Both the position numbers and the translations under genes were made by a program. From the NCBI GenBank assembly GCA_965248495.1, contig CBDFJL010000003.1, positions 1,922,001 through 1,986,000 on the forward strand: 64,000 nucleotides of DNA. Reading direction: 5' to 3'. The notes beneath the pieces were generated by a model. That model was not told the DNA's origin. It searched no databases and saw only the letters and a list, made by a program, of their open reading frames with translations. Shown here one piece after another: positions 52,182-59,509 of this stretch (the first letter of the stretch is position 1; every line of letters begins with the position of its first letter). The DNA is from CAUYXS01 sp965248495. GTDB taxonomy: Bacteria > Chloroflexota > Dehalococcoidia > Lucifugimonadales > Australimonadaceae.

Positions 52182-53114
52182 ATGACAACATCCCGGGATG
52201 TCACGCTGACTGATGTCAGCCCTCGTGATGGGCTCCAGATTGAGGCTGTCGTGCTTTCCGTCGGCCAAAAGGTCGAGTTGGTCAACCGGCTGAGCGCCGC
52301 AGGCATCCCGGCCATCGAAGTTGGCTCATTCGTGAGCCCTCAAGCCGTGCCCCAGATGGCGGGGACCGACGAGGTCTTCGCAAAGATAGACCTGCTGTCG
52401 TCGACCACTTACCACGCCCTCGTCCCAAACCGACGTGGGTACGACGATGCGAAGGACGCCGGCGTGAAGAGCATTCGGCTAGTGGTCGGGGCTTCGGAGC
52501 CGCTCCACCAAGCCAACTTCCGGCGCTCCATACGGGAATCACTCGATGCTCAGACGAGCGTCATCGAGGCCGCGTCCCGAGAGGGTGTCGCGGTCGAGGC
52601 GATAATCGCTGGCGCGCTCGGTGACCCCTACGTTGGTCCAACGCCGATCGGGGGCGTCTTGAACGTCATCCGTCACTACTACGAGCACGGCGTCCGGACG
52701 ATGACGGTTGCGGACACCGTCGGCATGGGCACCCCGGGTCAGGTGCGGGAGCTCATCAAGGCCGTCCGGTCCGGGTATCCGGACGTGGTCCTTGGCGCTC
52801 ACTTCCATGACACGAGGGGGACGGGGCTCGCCAACGTTCTCGCCGCGCTGGAATTGGGCATTGCGCATTTTGACGCTGCGGTGGGCGGGACCGGCGGCTG
52901 TCCCTTCGCTCCGAAGGCGGGGGGCAATATCTGCTTCGAAGACCTCCTTCATATGCTGGAGGGCATGGGGGTTTCCACAGGCGTCAATCTCGATGCGGTC
53001 ATTCGGACCGCACAATGGCTTGAGGGCGTCTTGGGCCGGGAGCTGCCGGGCAAGCTGCTCAAGGCCGACCCGGTGTACCCTTCGTTCCGGCCGGCTGAGC
53101 TCCCTGCCACTTAG
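52182..53114 (+). CDS. Hydroxymethylglutaryl-CoA lyase family protein
   Basis: A 310-residue TIM-barrel lyase that splits a 3-hydroxyacyl-CoA such as HMG-CoA into acetyl-CoA and a keto acid. It has LTDVSPRDGLQIE with the catalytic Arg-Asp, EVGSFVSPQAVPQMAGTDEVF, the metal HxH in LGAHFHDTRGTG, and GGTGGCPFAPKAGGN with the Cys loop. The start at 52182 follows GAGAGGGGG. It is divergent from the CoA-transferase operon, which fits leucine or isovalerate breakdown, but there is no 3-methylcrotonyl-CoA carboxylase in the window. Confidence 0.92.
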   Translation: MTTSRDVTLTDVSPRDGLQIEAVVLSVGQKVELVNRLSAAGIPAIEVGSFVSPQAVPQMAGTDEVFAKIDLLSSTTYHALVPNRRGYDDAKDAGVKSIRLVVGASEPLHQANFRRSIRESLDAQTSVIEAASREGVAVEAIIAGALGDPYVGPTPIGGVLNVIRHYYEHGVRTMTVADTVGMGTPGQVRELIKAVRSGYPDVVLGAHFHDTRGTGLANVLAALELGIAHFDAAVGGTGGCPFAPKAGGNICFEDLLHMLEGMGVSTGVNLDAVIRTAQWLEGVLGRELPGKLLKADPVYPSFRPAELPAT

Positions 53115-53251
53115 GAGAGTTTTGAGGGCCGGTTTCCTGTTCATGGTGCAGGCGCGGGCGAGTCGAGCTCCTCCGTGAACACGGCACTGGTTCGCCACCC
53201 TTTCAGGGCGCTGCCGGTTGCCCCGAGGCGACTTAAGTTCAGGAGTTAGCG

Positions 53252-54202
53252 TTGGAAACTCGACCCTTCGGCAGGCTTGGCGCTGTAAGCGAGTTGAGCC
53301 TTGGCGGTGGAGGGCTGGGACAACTCTGGGGCGCCACCACCAGAGACGAGTGCGTCGCGACAGTGCGTGAGGCCGTCGATCATGGCATCACGCTGCTGGA
53401 CATGGCGCCGACGTACGGCCACGGGGAGGCCGAGAACGTCATTGGCGAAGCGTTCGAAGGCCGTCTGCCTGACGGCGTAGCGGTCACTACCAAGTGCAGG
53501 CTAGGGTCGACCTCCTCATCCGATGTCTACGACCACTTCGAGTGCAGTCTGACCGAGAGCCTTGCCCGCATGCGGCTCGACCACGTCGACATTTTCTTTC
53601 TGCACAACGGGGTTATCGATGACACGTCGATCGATGAGCGAAGCACGCCGCGTGGCGTGGTCGAGAATGCGGTAATACCAGCCTTCGAGCGGCTCATGGC
53701 CAGCGGCATGATTCGAGCGTGGGGCCTCACGGGCATCGGTGTTCCGGACGTGCTGGTGGCGATGCTGGCATCTGGACTCCGGCCCGCCGCGATCCAAGTC
53801 ATAGCCAACCTCTTGGACTCGCCGGGCGGATTGAAACGGTTCGAGGGTCCGGCGAAGCCGCGGCAGATCATGGCCGCAGCTTCCAAGGCAGGTGTCGCCG
53901 TGATGGGAATCCGCGCCGTCCAAGCCGGCGCGTTGACCGACGGACTTGATCGTCCGCTTCCGGCCGACCATCCGGAGGCACTGGACTACCAGCGAGCAGC
54001 ACCTTTTCGGGCGCTCGCTCTCGAGGCTGGCTATTCGCCTGCATCCCTCGCGCACCGGTACGCGCTATCGATGCTTGGCCCGGCTACTATCGTGCTTGGT
54101 GTAAAGAATCGAGACGAACTCAGGGAGTGTGTGGCCGCCGCCGAGGCCGGACCGTTACACCGCGACCTTATAGAGCGCATCGACGCCGTCGTTGCTGTCT
54201 GA
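53252..54202 (+). CDS. Aldo/keto reductase
   Basis: A 316-residue NAD(P)H-dependent oxidoreductase. The tetrad is visible as LLDMAPTYGHGEAENVIG (Asp and Tyr), TTKCRL (Lys) and DIFFLHN (His). It starts with TTG at 53252, preceded by AGGAG at 53241-53245. The protein resembles the AKR5/D-threo-aldose-dehydrogenase branch. Same strand as the HMG-CoA lyase gene, 137 bases after it. It converges on the second CoA-transferase. Substrate unknown. Confidence 0.88.
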   Translation: METRPFGRLGAVSELSLGGGGLGQLWGATTRDECVATVREAVDHGITLLDMAPTYGHGEAENVIGEAFEGRLPDGVAVTTKCRLGSTSSSDVYDHFECSLTESLARMRLDHVDIFFLHNGVIDDTSIDERSTPRGVVENAVIPAFERLMASGMIRAWGLTGIGVPDVLVAMLASGLRPAAIQVIANLLDSPGGLKRFEGPAKPRQIMAAASKAGVAVMGIRAVQAGALTDGLDRPLPADHPEALDYQRAAPFRALALEAGYSPASLAHRYALSMLGPATIVLGVKNRDELRECVAAAEAGPLHRDLIERIDAVVAV

Positions 54203-54295
54203 GGCTAGACCCCGGTCCAGCAGGTCCTACAGCCTAAGGCGCCGAGGGCGGGAGTTGGCGGCCGCGCTTGGGTCCTAGCCGCGATTCGGAGTGCT

Positions 54296-54313
54296 CCAAA
54301 GGAATTCCTTTGG
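54296..54313. terminator. Palindromic hairpin between convergent genes
   Basis: An 18-base perfect palindrome, CCAAAGGAA with TTCCTTTGG, extended imperfectly to 54289-54320. It lies between the ends of the aldo/keto reductase and the second CoA-transferase. Confidence 0.5.
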
Positions 54314-54332
54314 GGTGCTCAGTAAGCCGACG

Positions 54333-55511
54333 TCAATTGGCTGTCGTGATCTGTTCGACCTCGTCGCTATCGAGCCCGAACGATGCGAGCACCTCCCGCG
54401 TGTGCTGGCCAAGGGTTGGCGCGGGCGTGCGAAGGGCTCCCGGCGTCTCGCTGAACTTGATCGGGATGCCGATGTTTTTGATCCGGCCAGCGGTGGGGTG
54501 CTCCAACGTCTGGATCATGCCGCGGGCTAGCACCTGCGGGTCCTCGTAGACCTGGGCCATGTCGTAGATGGGTCCGGCGGGCACTCCAGCCTGCTCAAGT
54601 ATCGCGAGCCACTGTCCGGTGGGCTTGTTCACGATGGTGGAGTCAATTTCCTGTGCGAGTTCCTGAGCGTGCCTCATCCGTTCGGCGTTGGATGTGAACC
54701 TCACATCGGTGAGCAGGTCTTCGCGCCCTAGCGCAGGGCAAAACCGTTCCCAGGTGGCCTGGTTCGCGACGGCCAAATTGAAGAAGCCATCGGCGCTGGC
54801 TACTGCCTGGTACGGAGCGACGAGTCGGTGCGCCGATCCCTTGGGCTCAGGCGCCACACCCGATCCCCACAGCGCTGCCGACTCCCACACGGTGTAGGCG
54901 ATGGCCGCTTCCAGCAACGAGGTATCCACGAGCTGCCCCCTGCCCGTCTTCAAACGATGGATGTACGCCGCCAGCACGCCGTTAGCGCCGTACATACCTG
55001 CGTTCAGGTCCGCCATGGGGATGCTCGACTTCACTGGCGGTGAGCCTGGATGGCCCGTGAAGCTCATCATGCCTGACATGCCCTGGGCCACCAGGTCGTA
55101 CCCTGCCCTGTGCGCGTACGGGCCAGTCTGGCCGAAACCGGAGATCGATACGTAGATGAGCGCTGGGTTGGCCTTCATGAGCGCATCGGCGCCGAGACCA
55201 AGCCGGTCCATGGCGCCTGGCCTGGAGTTTTCGGCCACAACGTCAACTTGGCCGGCTATTCGCCTGAACACGTCTCGGTCGAGCTCACGCTTCAGATCCA
55301 GCACCACGCTCTTCTTATTGCGGTTGATGGCCAGGAAGGCGGCCGACTCCCCGTTTATGAAGGGTGGGCCCATTCTGCGCGAATCGTCCCCGGAGGGCTT
55401 CTCTACCTTGATGACCTCAGCGCCCATGTCGGCCAGCAACAGAGTACAGAAGGGTCCGGCCATCACCTGCGTGGCATCGAGTACCGTCATACCCGCCAGC
55501 GCACCAGTCAT
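54333..55511 (-). CDS. CaiB/BaiF family CoA-transferase (second copy)
   Basis: A 392-residue type III CoA-transferase. It has VLDATQVMAGPFCTLLLADMGAEVIKVEKPSGDDSRRMGPPF, RNKKSVVLDLKRELDR, DVVAENSRPGAMDRL and the catalytic Asp in IPMADLNAGMYGANGVLAA. It is clearly homologous to the copy at 50599 but diverged. It begins 4 bases after the crotonase gene, so both are co-translated. The pair would transfer CoA to an acid and hydrate or cleave the product. Confidence 0.92.
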   Translation of the reverse strand: MTGALAGMTVLDATQVMAGPFCTLLLADMGAEVIKVEKPSGDDSRRMGPPFINGESAAFLAINRNKKSVVLDLKRELDRDVFRRIAGQVDVVAENSRPGAMDRLGLGADALMKANPALIYVSISGFGQTGPYAHRAGYDLVAQGMSGMMSFTGHPGSPPVKSSIPMADLNAGMYGANGVLAAYIHRLKTGRGQLVDTSLLEAAIAYTVWESAALWGSGVAPEPKGSAHRLVAPYQAVASADGFFNLAVANQATWERFCPALGREDLLTDVRFTSNAERMRHAQELAQEIDSTIVNKPTGQWLAILEQAGVPAGPIYDMAQVYEDPQVLARGMIQTLEHPTAGRIKNIGIPIKFSETPGALRTPAPTLGQHTREVLASFGLDSDEVEQITTAN

Positions 55512-55515
55512 CCGG

Positions 55516-56304
55516 TCATCGCCCGTTGAACCGCGGAGCCCGGCTTTCGACGAAGGCCTGGTAGCCTTCCATCCCGTCCTCGGTGTCGAATATGGACAGC
55601 GGGAAAGCCGCCTCTTCGTCGGTGAGACCTTGAAGGGTGGGGTTCCTCAGTAGTGTGCGCATGATGCGCTTGTGTCCTCGGTGTGACAGTGGTGAATGAG
55701 CTGCCACCTGAGCTGCGAGTGCGTGCGTGTGACTGATCAGATCGGCCGCTGGCACCACCGCAGTCACCAGGCCCATCCGTAGCGCCTCCTGCTCGTCGAC
55801 TATCCGTGCGGTGAGCAGCAGGTCCATCGCGCCGCCAGGGCCGACGAGACGCACCAGTCGCCGCATCTCGCGGTAGCCGGCCAACACGCCGATCTTAGCG
55901 ATGGGCACACCGAAGGTACTGCCCGTTGCCGCGATACGCAGGTCAGTGGCGGTGGCGAGCTCACACCCCCCGCCAACGCAGATGCCGCGGATCATGGAGA
56001 TGACGGGCTTCGGCATCTCCTCGACAGCATCCAACGCCCCCTCGAACGCCGTGGCGTACTGACGGGCGAGGGAGCTCGAGCTTCGGTGTGCGGGGAAATC
56101 CTTGATATCGGCACCCGCGGAAAATGCCCGTTCGCCTGCGCCCGTGAGGATAACCACCCTCACGTCATCGTCGTCGCCGAGCGCTTGGGCAGCGTCGCCC
56201 AGCTCCAGCCACATGTCATAGTCAATGGCGTTGTGCTGCCGGGGGCGGTTGAGGGTAATGGTGCCGATACCACTTTGCCGCTCCACGATGATTCGCTCGC
56301 TCAT
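55516..56304 (-). CDS. Enoyl-CoA hydratase/isomerase (crotonase) family protein
   Basis: A 262-residue crotonase. It has TITLNRPRQHNAID, the CoA loop RAFSAGADIKDF, and VGGGCELATATDLRIAATG (oxyanion Gly and Glu115). In rat hydratase a second Glu (Glu164) sits 20 residues later. Here the corresponding residue is Ile135 in FGVPIAK, so simple hydration is doubtful, and isomerase, thioesterase or lyase activity may be expected. No good ribosome site. First gene of an operon with the second CoA-transferase. Confidence 0.88.
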   Translation of the reverse strand: MSERIIVERQSGIGTITLNRPRQHNAIDYDMWLELGDAAQALGDDDDVRVVILTGAGERAFSAGADIKDFPAHRSSSSLARQYATAFEGALDAVEEMPKPVISMIRGICVGGGCELATATDLRIAATGSTFGVPIAKIGVLAGYREMRRLVRLVGPGGAMDLLLTARIVDEQEALRMGLVTAVVPAADLISHTHALAAQVAAHSPLSHRGHKRIMRTLLRNPTLQGLTDEEAAFPLSIFDTEDGMEGYQAFVESRAPRFNGR

Positions 56305-56463
56305 GCCGGGCTCGCCCCTTGGGCAAACAGTCTATGCGCAAACGGCGCGCTCCTAGCCGTCTGCCAGGCATGGGAGGCTCCTTAAGCAGGTGCGCTTGAG
56401 TTCACCTCCCGCCAGTGTACTTGCTCTGCCTGCCGCACTCGCCCTGCCTGTCCGCGGCGCTCG

Positions 56464-56580
56464 TTCCTCAAGGACGTCCAGGACCTCGAGGTGAGGCAAG
56501 CGAAGGCCCTGCTACAGGCCATTCTGAAGGCGGCGCACGTCTATCGCGACGGGCGCATCGAACTGAAGTTCAGGACTTAG
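56464..56580 (+). pseudogene. C-terminal fragment of a serine recombinase (second copy)
   Basis: 38 codons: FLKDVQDLEVRQAKALLQAI then LKAAHVYRDGRIELKFRT and a stop. This is homologous to 49288-49380, with stretches of identical DNA such as the run coding CGCATCGA. The rest of the recombinase is missing. The 392-base gap between 56304 and 56697 otherwise holds only a promoter-like pair. Confidence 0.5.
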
Positions 56581-56633
56581 GCATTCGACGCCCCAGTTTG
56601 GACGGGGAGTCCGACTGTCCCCCACCTCCGCCA

Positions 56634-56663
56634 TGAACACGACAACGGTCCTCGAACTATTAT
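56634..56663 (+). promoter_or_regulatory. Possible promoter for the PEP-mutase-family gene
   Basis: TGAACA (56634-56639), an 18-base spacer and TATTAT (56658-56663), about 30 bases before the ATG. Confidence 0.45.
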
Positions 56664-56696
56664 GCGAGGGCCCGTTCCGGGCAAGGAGGATTCCAC

Positions 56697-57557
56697 ATGG
56701 TAACCACCGCCAAACGTCTCCGTGATCTTTTAGCCCATGGCGAGACGGTCCAGATCCCTTTCACCTACGATGGGTTCACCGCCCGCATTGCAGAGCAGGC
56801 GGGATTTGACGCGGTCTACATGTCGGGGTTCGGCACGGCCATGTCGAAGGGCATGCCGGACGTAGGGCTCCTGACCCAAACCGAGATGGTGGAGAACGCT
56901 ACCTACATCGTCGACGCCGTGTCTGTGCCAGTTCTCGCCGATGCCGACACCGGGTACGGCAACGCCATCAACGTCGGCAGGACCGTGGCGGCCTACGAGC
57001 GTGCCGGTGTCGCCGGGATTCACATCGAAGACCAGGTCATGCCCAAGCGGTGCGGCTTCTTCCCTGGTAAGCAGGTCATCCCTCTGACCGAGGCGGCGCA
57101 GAAGATCCGCGCGGCCGTAGATGCGCGCTCGGACCCGGACTTCCTGATCATCGCCAGGACCGACGCCCTCGTCGCCTCAGGATGGGACGATGTGGAGCGC
57201 CGCTGCAGGGCGTTCCGCGAAGCAGGGGCCGACATGGTGTTCGTTGACGGTATCCACGACGCCGAGGAACTCGCGATATACGGCGAACGCCTCGCCGACG
57301 TTCCGCGCCTCTATAACGGCCAGCTGCCACTCGAAGCCGTCCAACAATTGGGGTTCGCCATCCAGCTGAACCGCGGGCCGATGTTCGCTATCTACGCGTT
57401 CGTGAAGGCCATGCTCGAAGAGCTAAGGGAGACCGGAGAGGCGCGTTCCGCCGCTCGATGGGGCACCGAGGCGGAGCTCCGCGAGGCCATCGCGAACGCA
57501 CTGGGAGTCCAACGGATCTGGGCACTCGAGCAAGAGTACGCGTCCGCTGAAGGCTGA
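56697..57557 (+). CDS. Isocitrate lyase/PEP mutase superfamily protein
   Basis: A 286-residue TIM-barrel enzyme of the 2-methylisocitrate lyase/oxaloacetate-decarboxylase group. It has AYMSGFGTAMSKGMPD-like start residues (YMSGFGTAMSKGMPDVGLL), VLADADTGYGNAINV with the Mg-binding Asp residues, GIHIEDQVMPKRCG and IIARTDAL. The mobile catalytic loop reads PKRCGFFPGK, with Phe where isocitrate and methylisocitrate lyases have His (KKCGH), so the Cys is present but its partner is changed. AGGAGG precedes the ATG. It could be a lyase, decarboxylase or hydrolase of a C4-C6 dicarboxylic acid. Confidence 0.88.
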   Translation: MVTTAKRLRDLLAHGETVQIPFTYDGFTARIAEQAGFDAVYMSGFGTAMSKGMPDVGLLTQTEMVENATYIVDAVSVPVLADADTGYGNAINVGRTVAAYERAGVAGIHIEDQVMPKRCGFFPGKQVIPLTEAAQKIRAAVDARSDPDFLIIARTDALVASGWDDVERRCRAFREAGADMVFVDGIHDAEELAIYGERLADVPRLYNGQLPLEAVQQLGFAIQLNRGPMFAIYAFVKAMLEELRETGEARSAARWGTEAELREAIANALGVQRIWALEQEYASAEG

Positions 57558-57993
57558 GCATGACGAGTGCGCCTCACCTTGACGCGACCGACGGGTCGAG
57601 GTCTCCCGATGCGGGCGACACTCGCCACGTTCTCAGCACGACAATTGCCGATACCGGACGGCGGTGGGGTCGATCGGCGGCTCGACCCGCGTAATGCCAC
57701 TCCAAGTGCCTGAAGCACGGCTCGTGGACCTCGCCACGTCGTAGGCTGCCCCGACCTTAGGGTAATCGGGACTCTCACCGGGAGCTCTCCGTCGTATGAG
57801 AGTGCGCAGGCGCAGCATCTGGGGAGCGTAGGGCTCCCTTGAGTCGTGTCCCACCGGCCTTTGACCGAGCGCCGGTCTGCAACATCACGAGTGCAACCGC
57901 CCCACTCCGTTTGCCGCAGCAGGGCAACGGTAGCCTCAGCAATTCTCGTAACGCTCTTATCACATGCGGTGTTTCCCGTCGTTAATGGCCACG
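57558..57993. other. Intergenic region before the ABC binding-protein gene
   Basis: No supported gene. A short hairpin CGACC-GGTCG near 57588 could be a weak terminator for the preceding gene. The 3' part carries the promoter given separately. Confidence 0.35.
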
Positions 57994-58021
57994 TTGACAC
58001 TCATTTCTCGGTTGCTATACT
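57994..58021 (+). promoter_or_regulatory. Sigma70-like promoter of the ABC binding-protein gene
   Basis: TTGACA at 57994-57999, a 16-base spacer and TATACT at 58016-58021, among the best matches in the window. The leader to ATG 58111 is about 80 bases. Confidence 0.65.
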
Positions 58022-58110
58022 CCGCCCACTTGGGTCTCGGCCGATAGGACCAACTCGTCGGGGTTGGTACCGTCTGGGTCCAGCATGCGAAAAAATTGGG
58101 AGGGGAACTA

Positions 58111-59382
58111 ATGCCTATTCATCGTTTCCAGGCGTTGCGCCGTACGGCGCTCATCGCCCTCGGAGTGTTGATTCTGGCCTTGCTCGCGGCTTGCGGCGGC
58201 GACGACGAACCAACGGCCGCACCGGCGGCGACGGCCACGACCGCACCTTCCGGCGGCGGATCGCAGGCAGCGCCGACGGCGACTCCCACGAGGACATCGT
58301 CCGGCGGCTCGACAACGGCGGCACCAACGGCGACTATTCCGGTGGACCCAGCGCTTGCCGAACGGCAGGCGAAGCTCACGGCAGGGCTCGTCTATCGTGA
58401 GCTGGACGCGGACTGGGACAGCAGTGCCCCCGAGATCCAGCGCCTCATTCCCCTGGCCGAGGCCGAGGGAAAGGTCTTGGTCACGACGTACGGTGACGCG
58501 ACCGCACAGGCTTGGTGCGGTGCGTTCGAAGCCGAGTTTCCGGCTATCGATTGCGAAGGCCGCGGCATCGGCGCGGCCCAGATCACGGCTGCCCTGGTGA
58601 CTGAGCGCGAGGCGGGCCAGAGAGGCACCGACGTGGCCAGCCTCGCCATGTCCCACACGGCGCAGCTCGACGACCGGGGCATGTTCGTGGAGATCGACTG
58701 GGCGGCGCTGGGAGTAGATGCAGGCCGCGTCTGGGACGCCAACGCCGAGTTCCCCGGGAATGCCATCGGCATCTATCAGAACCAGTACACCCACTTCGTG
58801 AACACTGACCTGATAGACCTCGAGGACCTCCCCAAGGACATGTTTGGCTTCAACGACCCCCAGTGGAAGGGGTTGATGTGTGCCAACGCCTTCCTGTTCA
58901 GGGCGGGGCAGGGCTTCACGGGCATCTACTACGACATCGAGCCCGTGGTTGAGTGGGGCCAGGACCTGATCAACGACCAGGACCTGATCGTCACGTCCAG
59001 CTGTGACCCGCTGCTCCTCTCGGGTGAGCGCCCGATCTACGTCTTCGGGTACGGCAACCCGCCGACCCTGTTGGAGAACCCCAACATTGAGCAGTTCTGG
59101 AACCCGGGTATGGGCGTGAACCTGTTCAGCATTGGGGTCATAGACGGTGGACCGAACCCCAACGCGGGCCGGCTGTTCGCGGCATGGGTCAGCGGTAAGG
59201 AGGGTTCGCAGGCCCAGTGGGACTGCTGTGGTTCCGGCTGGCCGGCCTACGGTCACGCCTCTGCAGGCATCACGACAGGCTCGTTCGCGGCACAGATGGT
59301 GTACGAGTCGATCGAGACCTTCCGCGACCGAATCAAGTGGCAGACGCAGTTCTCGCAGGAAGTATTCCCCGGAGCCCAATAA
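58111..59382 (+). CDS. ABC transporter substrate-binding lipoprotein (Fe3+/family 1 type)
   Basis: A 423-residue exported lipoprotein. The lipobox is LLAAC (Cys28), followed by an Ala/Thr/Pro/Gly spacer to about residue 75. The mature part has IPLAEAEGKVLVTTYGDATAQAWCGAFEAEFPAIDCEG (two Cys that could pair), ITAALVTEREAGQRGTDVASL, HFVNTDLIDLEDLPKDMFGF and DCCGSGWPAYG. It resembles the binding protein at 44560 in plan but not in detail. Start 58111 follows GGGAGGGGAAC; the TTG at 58096 overlaps that site. A stem-loop separates it from its permease gene. Confidence 0.87.
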   Translation: MPIHRFQALRRTALIALGVLILALLAACGGDDEPTAAPAATATTAPSGGGSQAAPTATPTRTSSGGSTTAAPTATIPVDPALAERQAKLTAGLVYRELDADWDSSAPEIQRLIPLAEAEGKVLVTTYGDATAQAWCGAFEAEFPAIDCEGRGIGAAQITAALVTEREAGQRGTDVASLAMSHTAQLDDRGMFVEIDWAALGVDAGRVWDANAEFPGNAIGIYQNQYTHFVNTDLIDLEDLPKDMFGFNDPQWKGLMCANAFLFRAGQGFTGIYYDIEPVVEWGQDLINDQDLIVTSSCDPLLLSGERPIYVFGYGNPPTLLENPNIEQFWNPGMGVNLFSIGVIDGGPNPNAGRLFAAWVSGKEGSQAQWDCCGSGWPAYGHASAGITTGSFAAQMVYESIETFRDRIKWQTQFSQEVFPGAQ

Positions 59383-59450
59383 GGGCACCGGAGACCGGTG
59401 TCGCTGCGCCACCAGTAGCAGCGGGCGACACTTTCGCTGATGCGTCAAGG

Positions 59451-59480
59451 AGCGGAGGTGGGGCCATCCCCACCTCCGCT
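59451..59480 (+). promoter_or_regulatory. Intercistronic hairpin between ABC binding protein and permease
   Basis: A perfect 13-bp stem, AGCGGAGGTGGGG (59451-59463) with CCCCACCTCCGCT (59468-59480) and loop CCAT. No U-run follows. It probably stabilises the binding-protein message and limits the permease. Confidence 0.6.
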
Positions 59481-59509
59481 AGCACCTAACGGGAGAGACC
59501 AAGAAACGC

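Noticed and set aside
57392..58000. 202-codon minus-strand frame after the PEP-mutase-family gene
   Set aside because: Overlaps a clear plus-strand enzyme at one end and has no recognisable domain or ribosome site.
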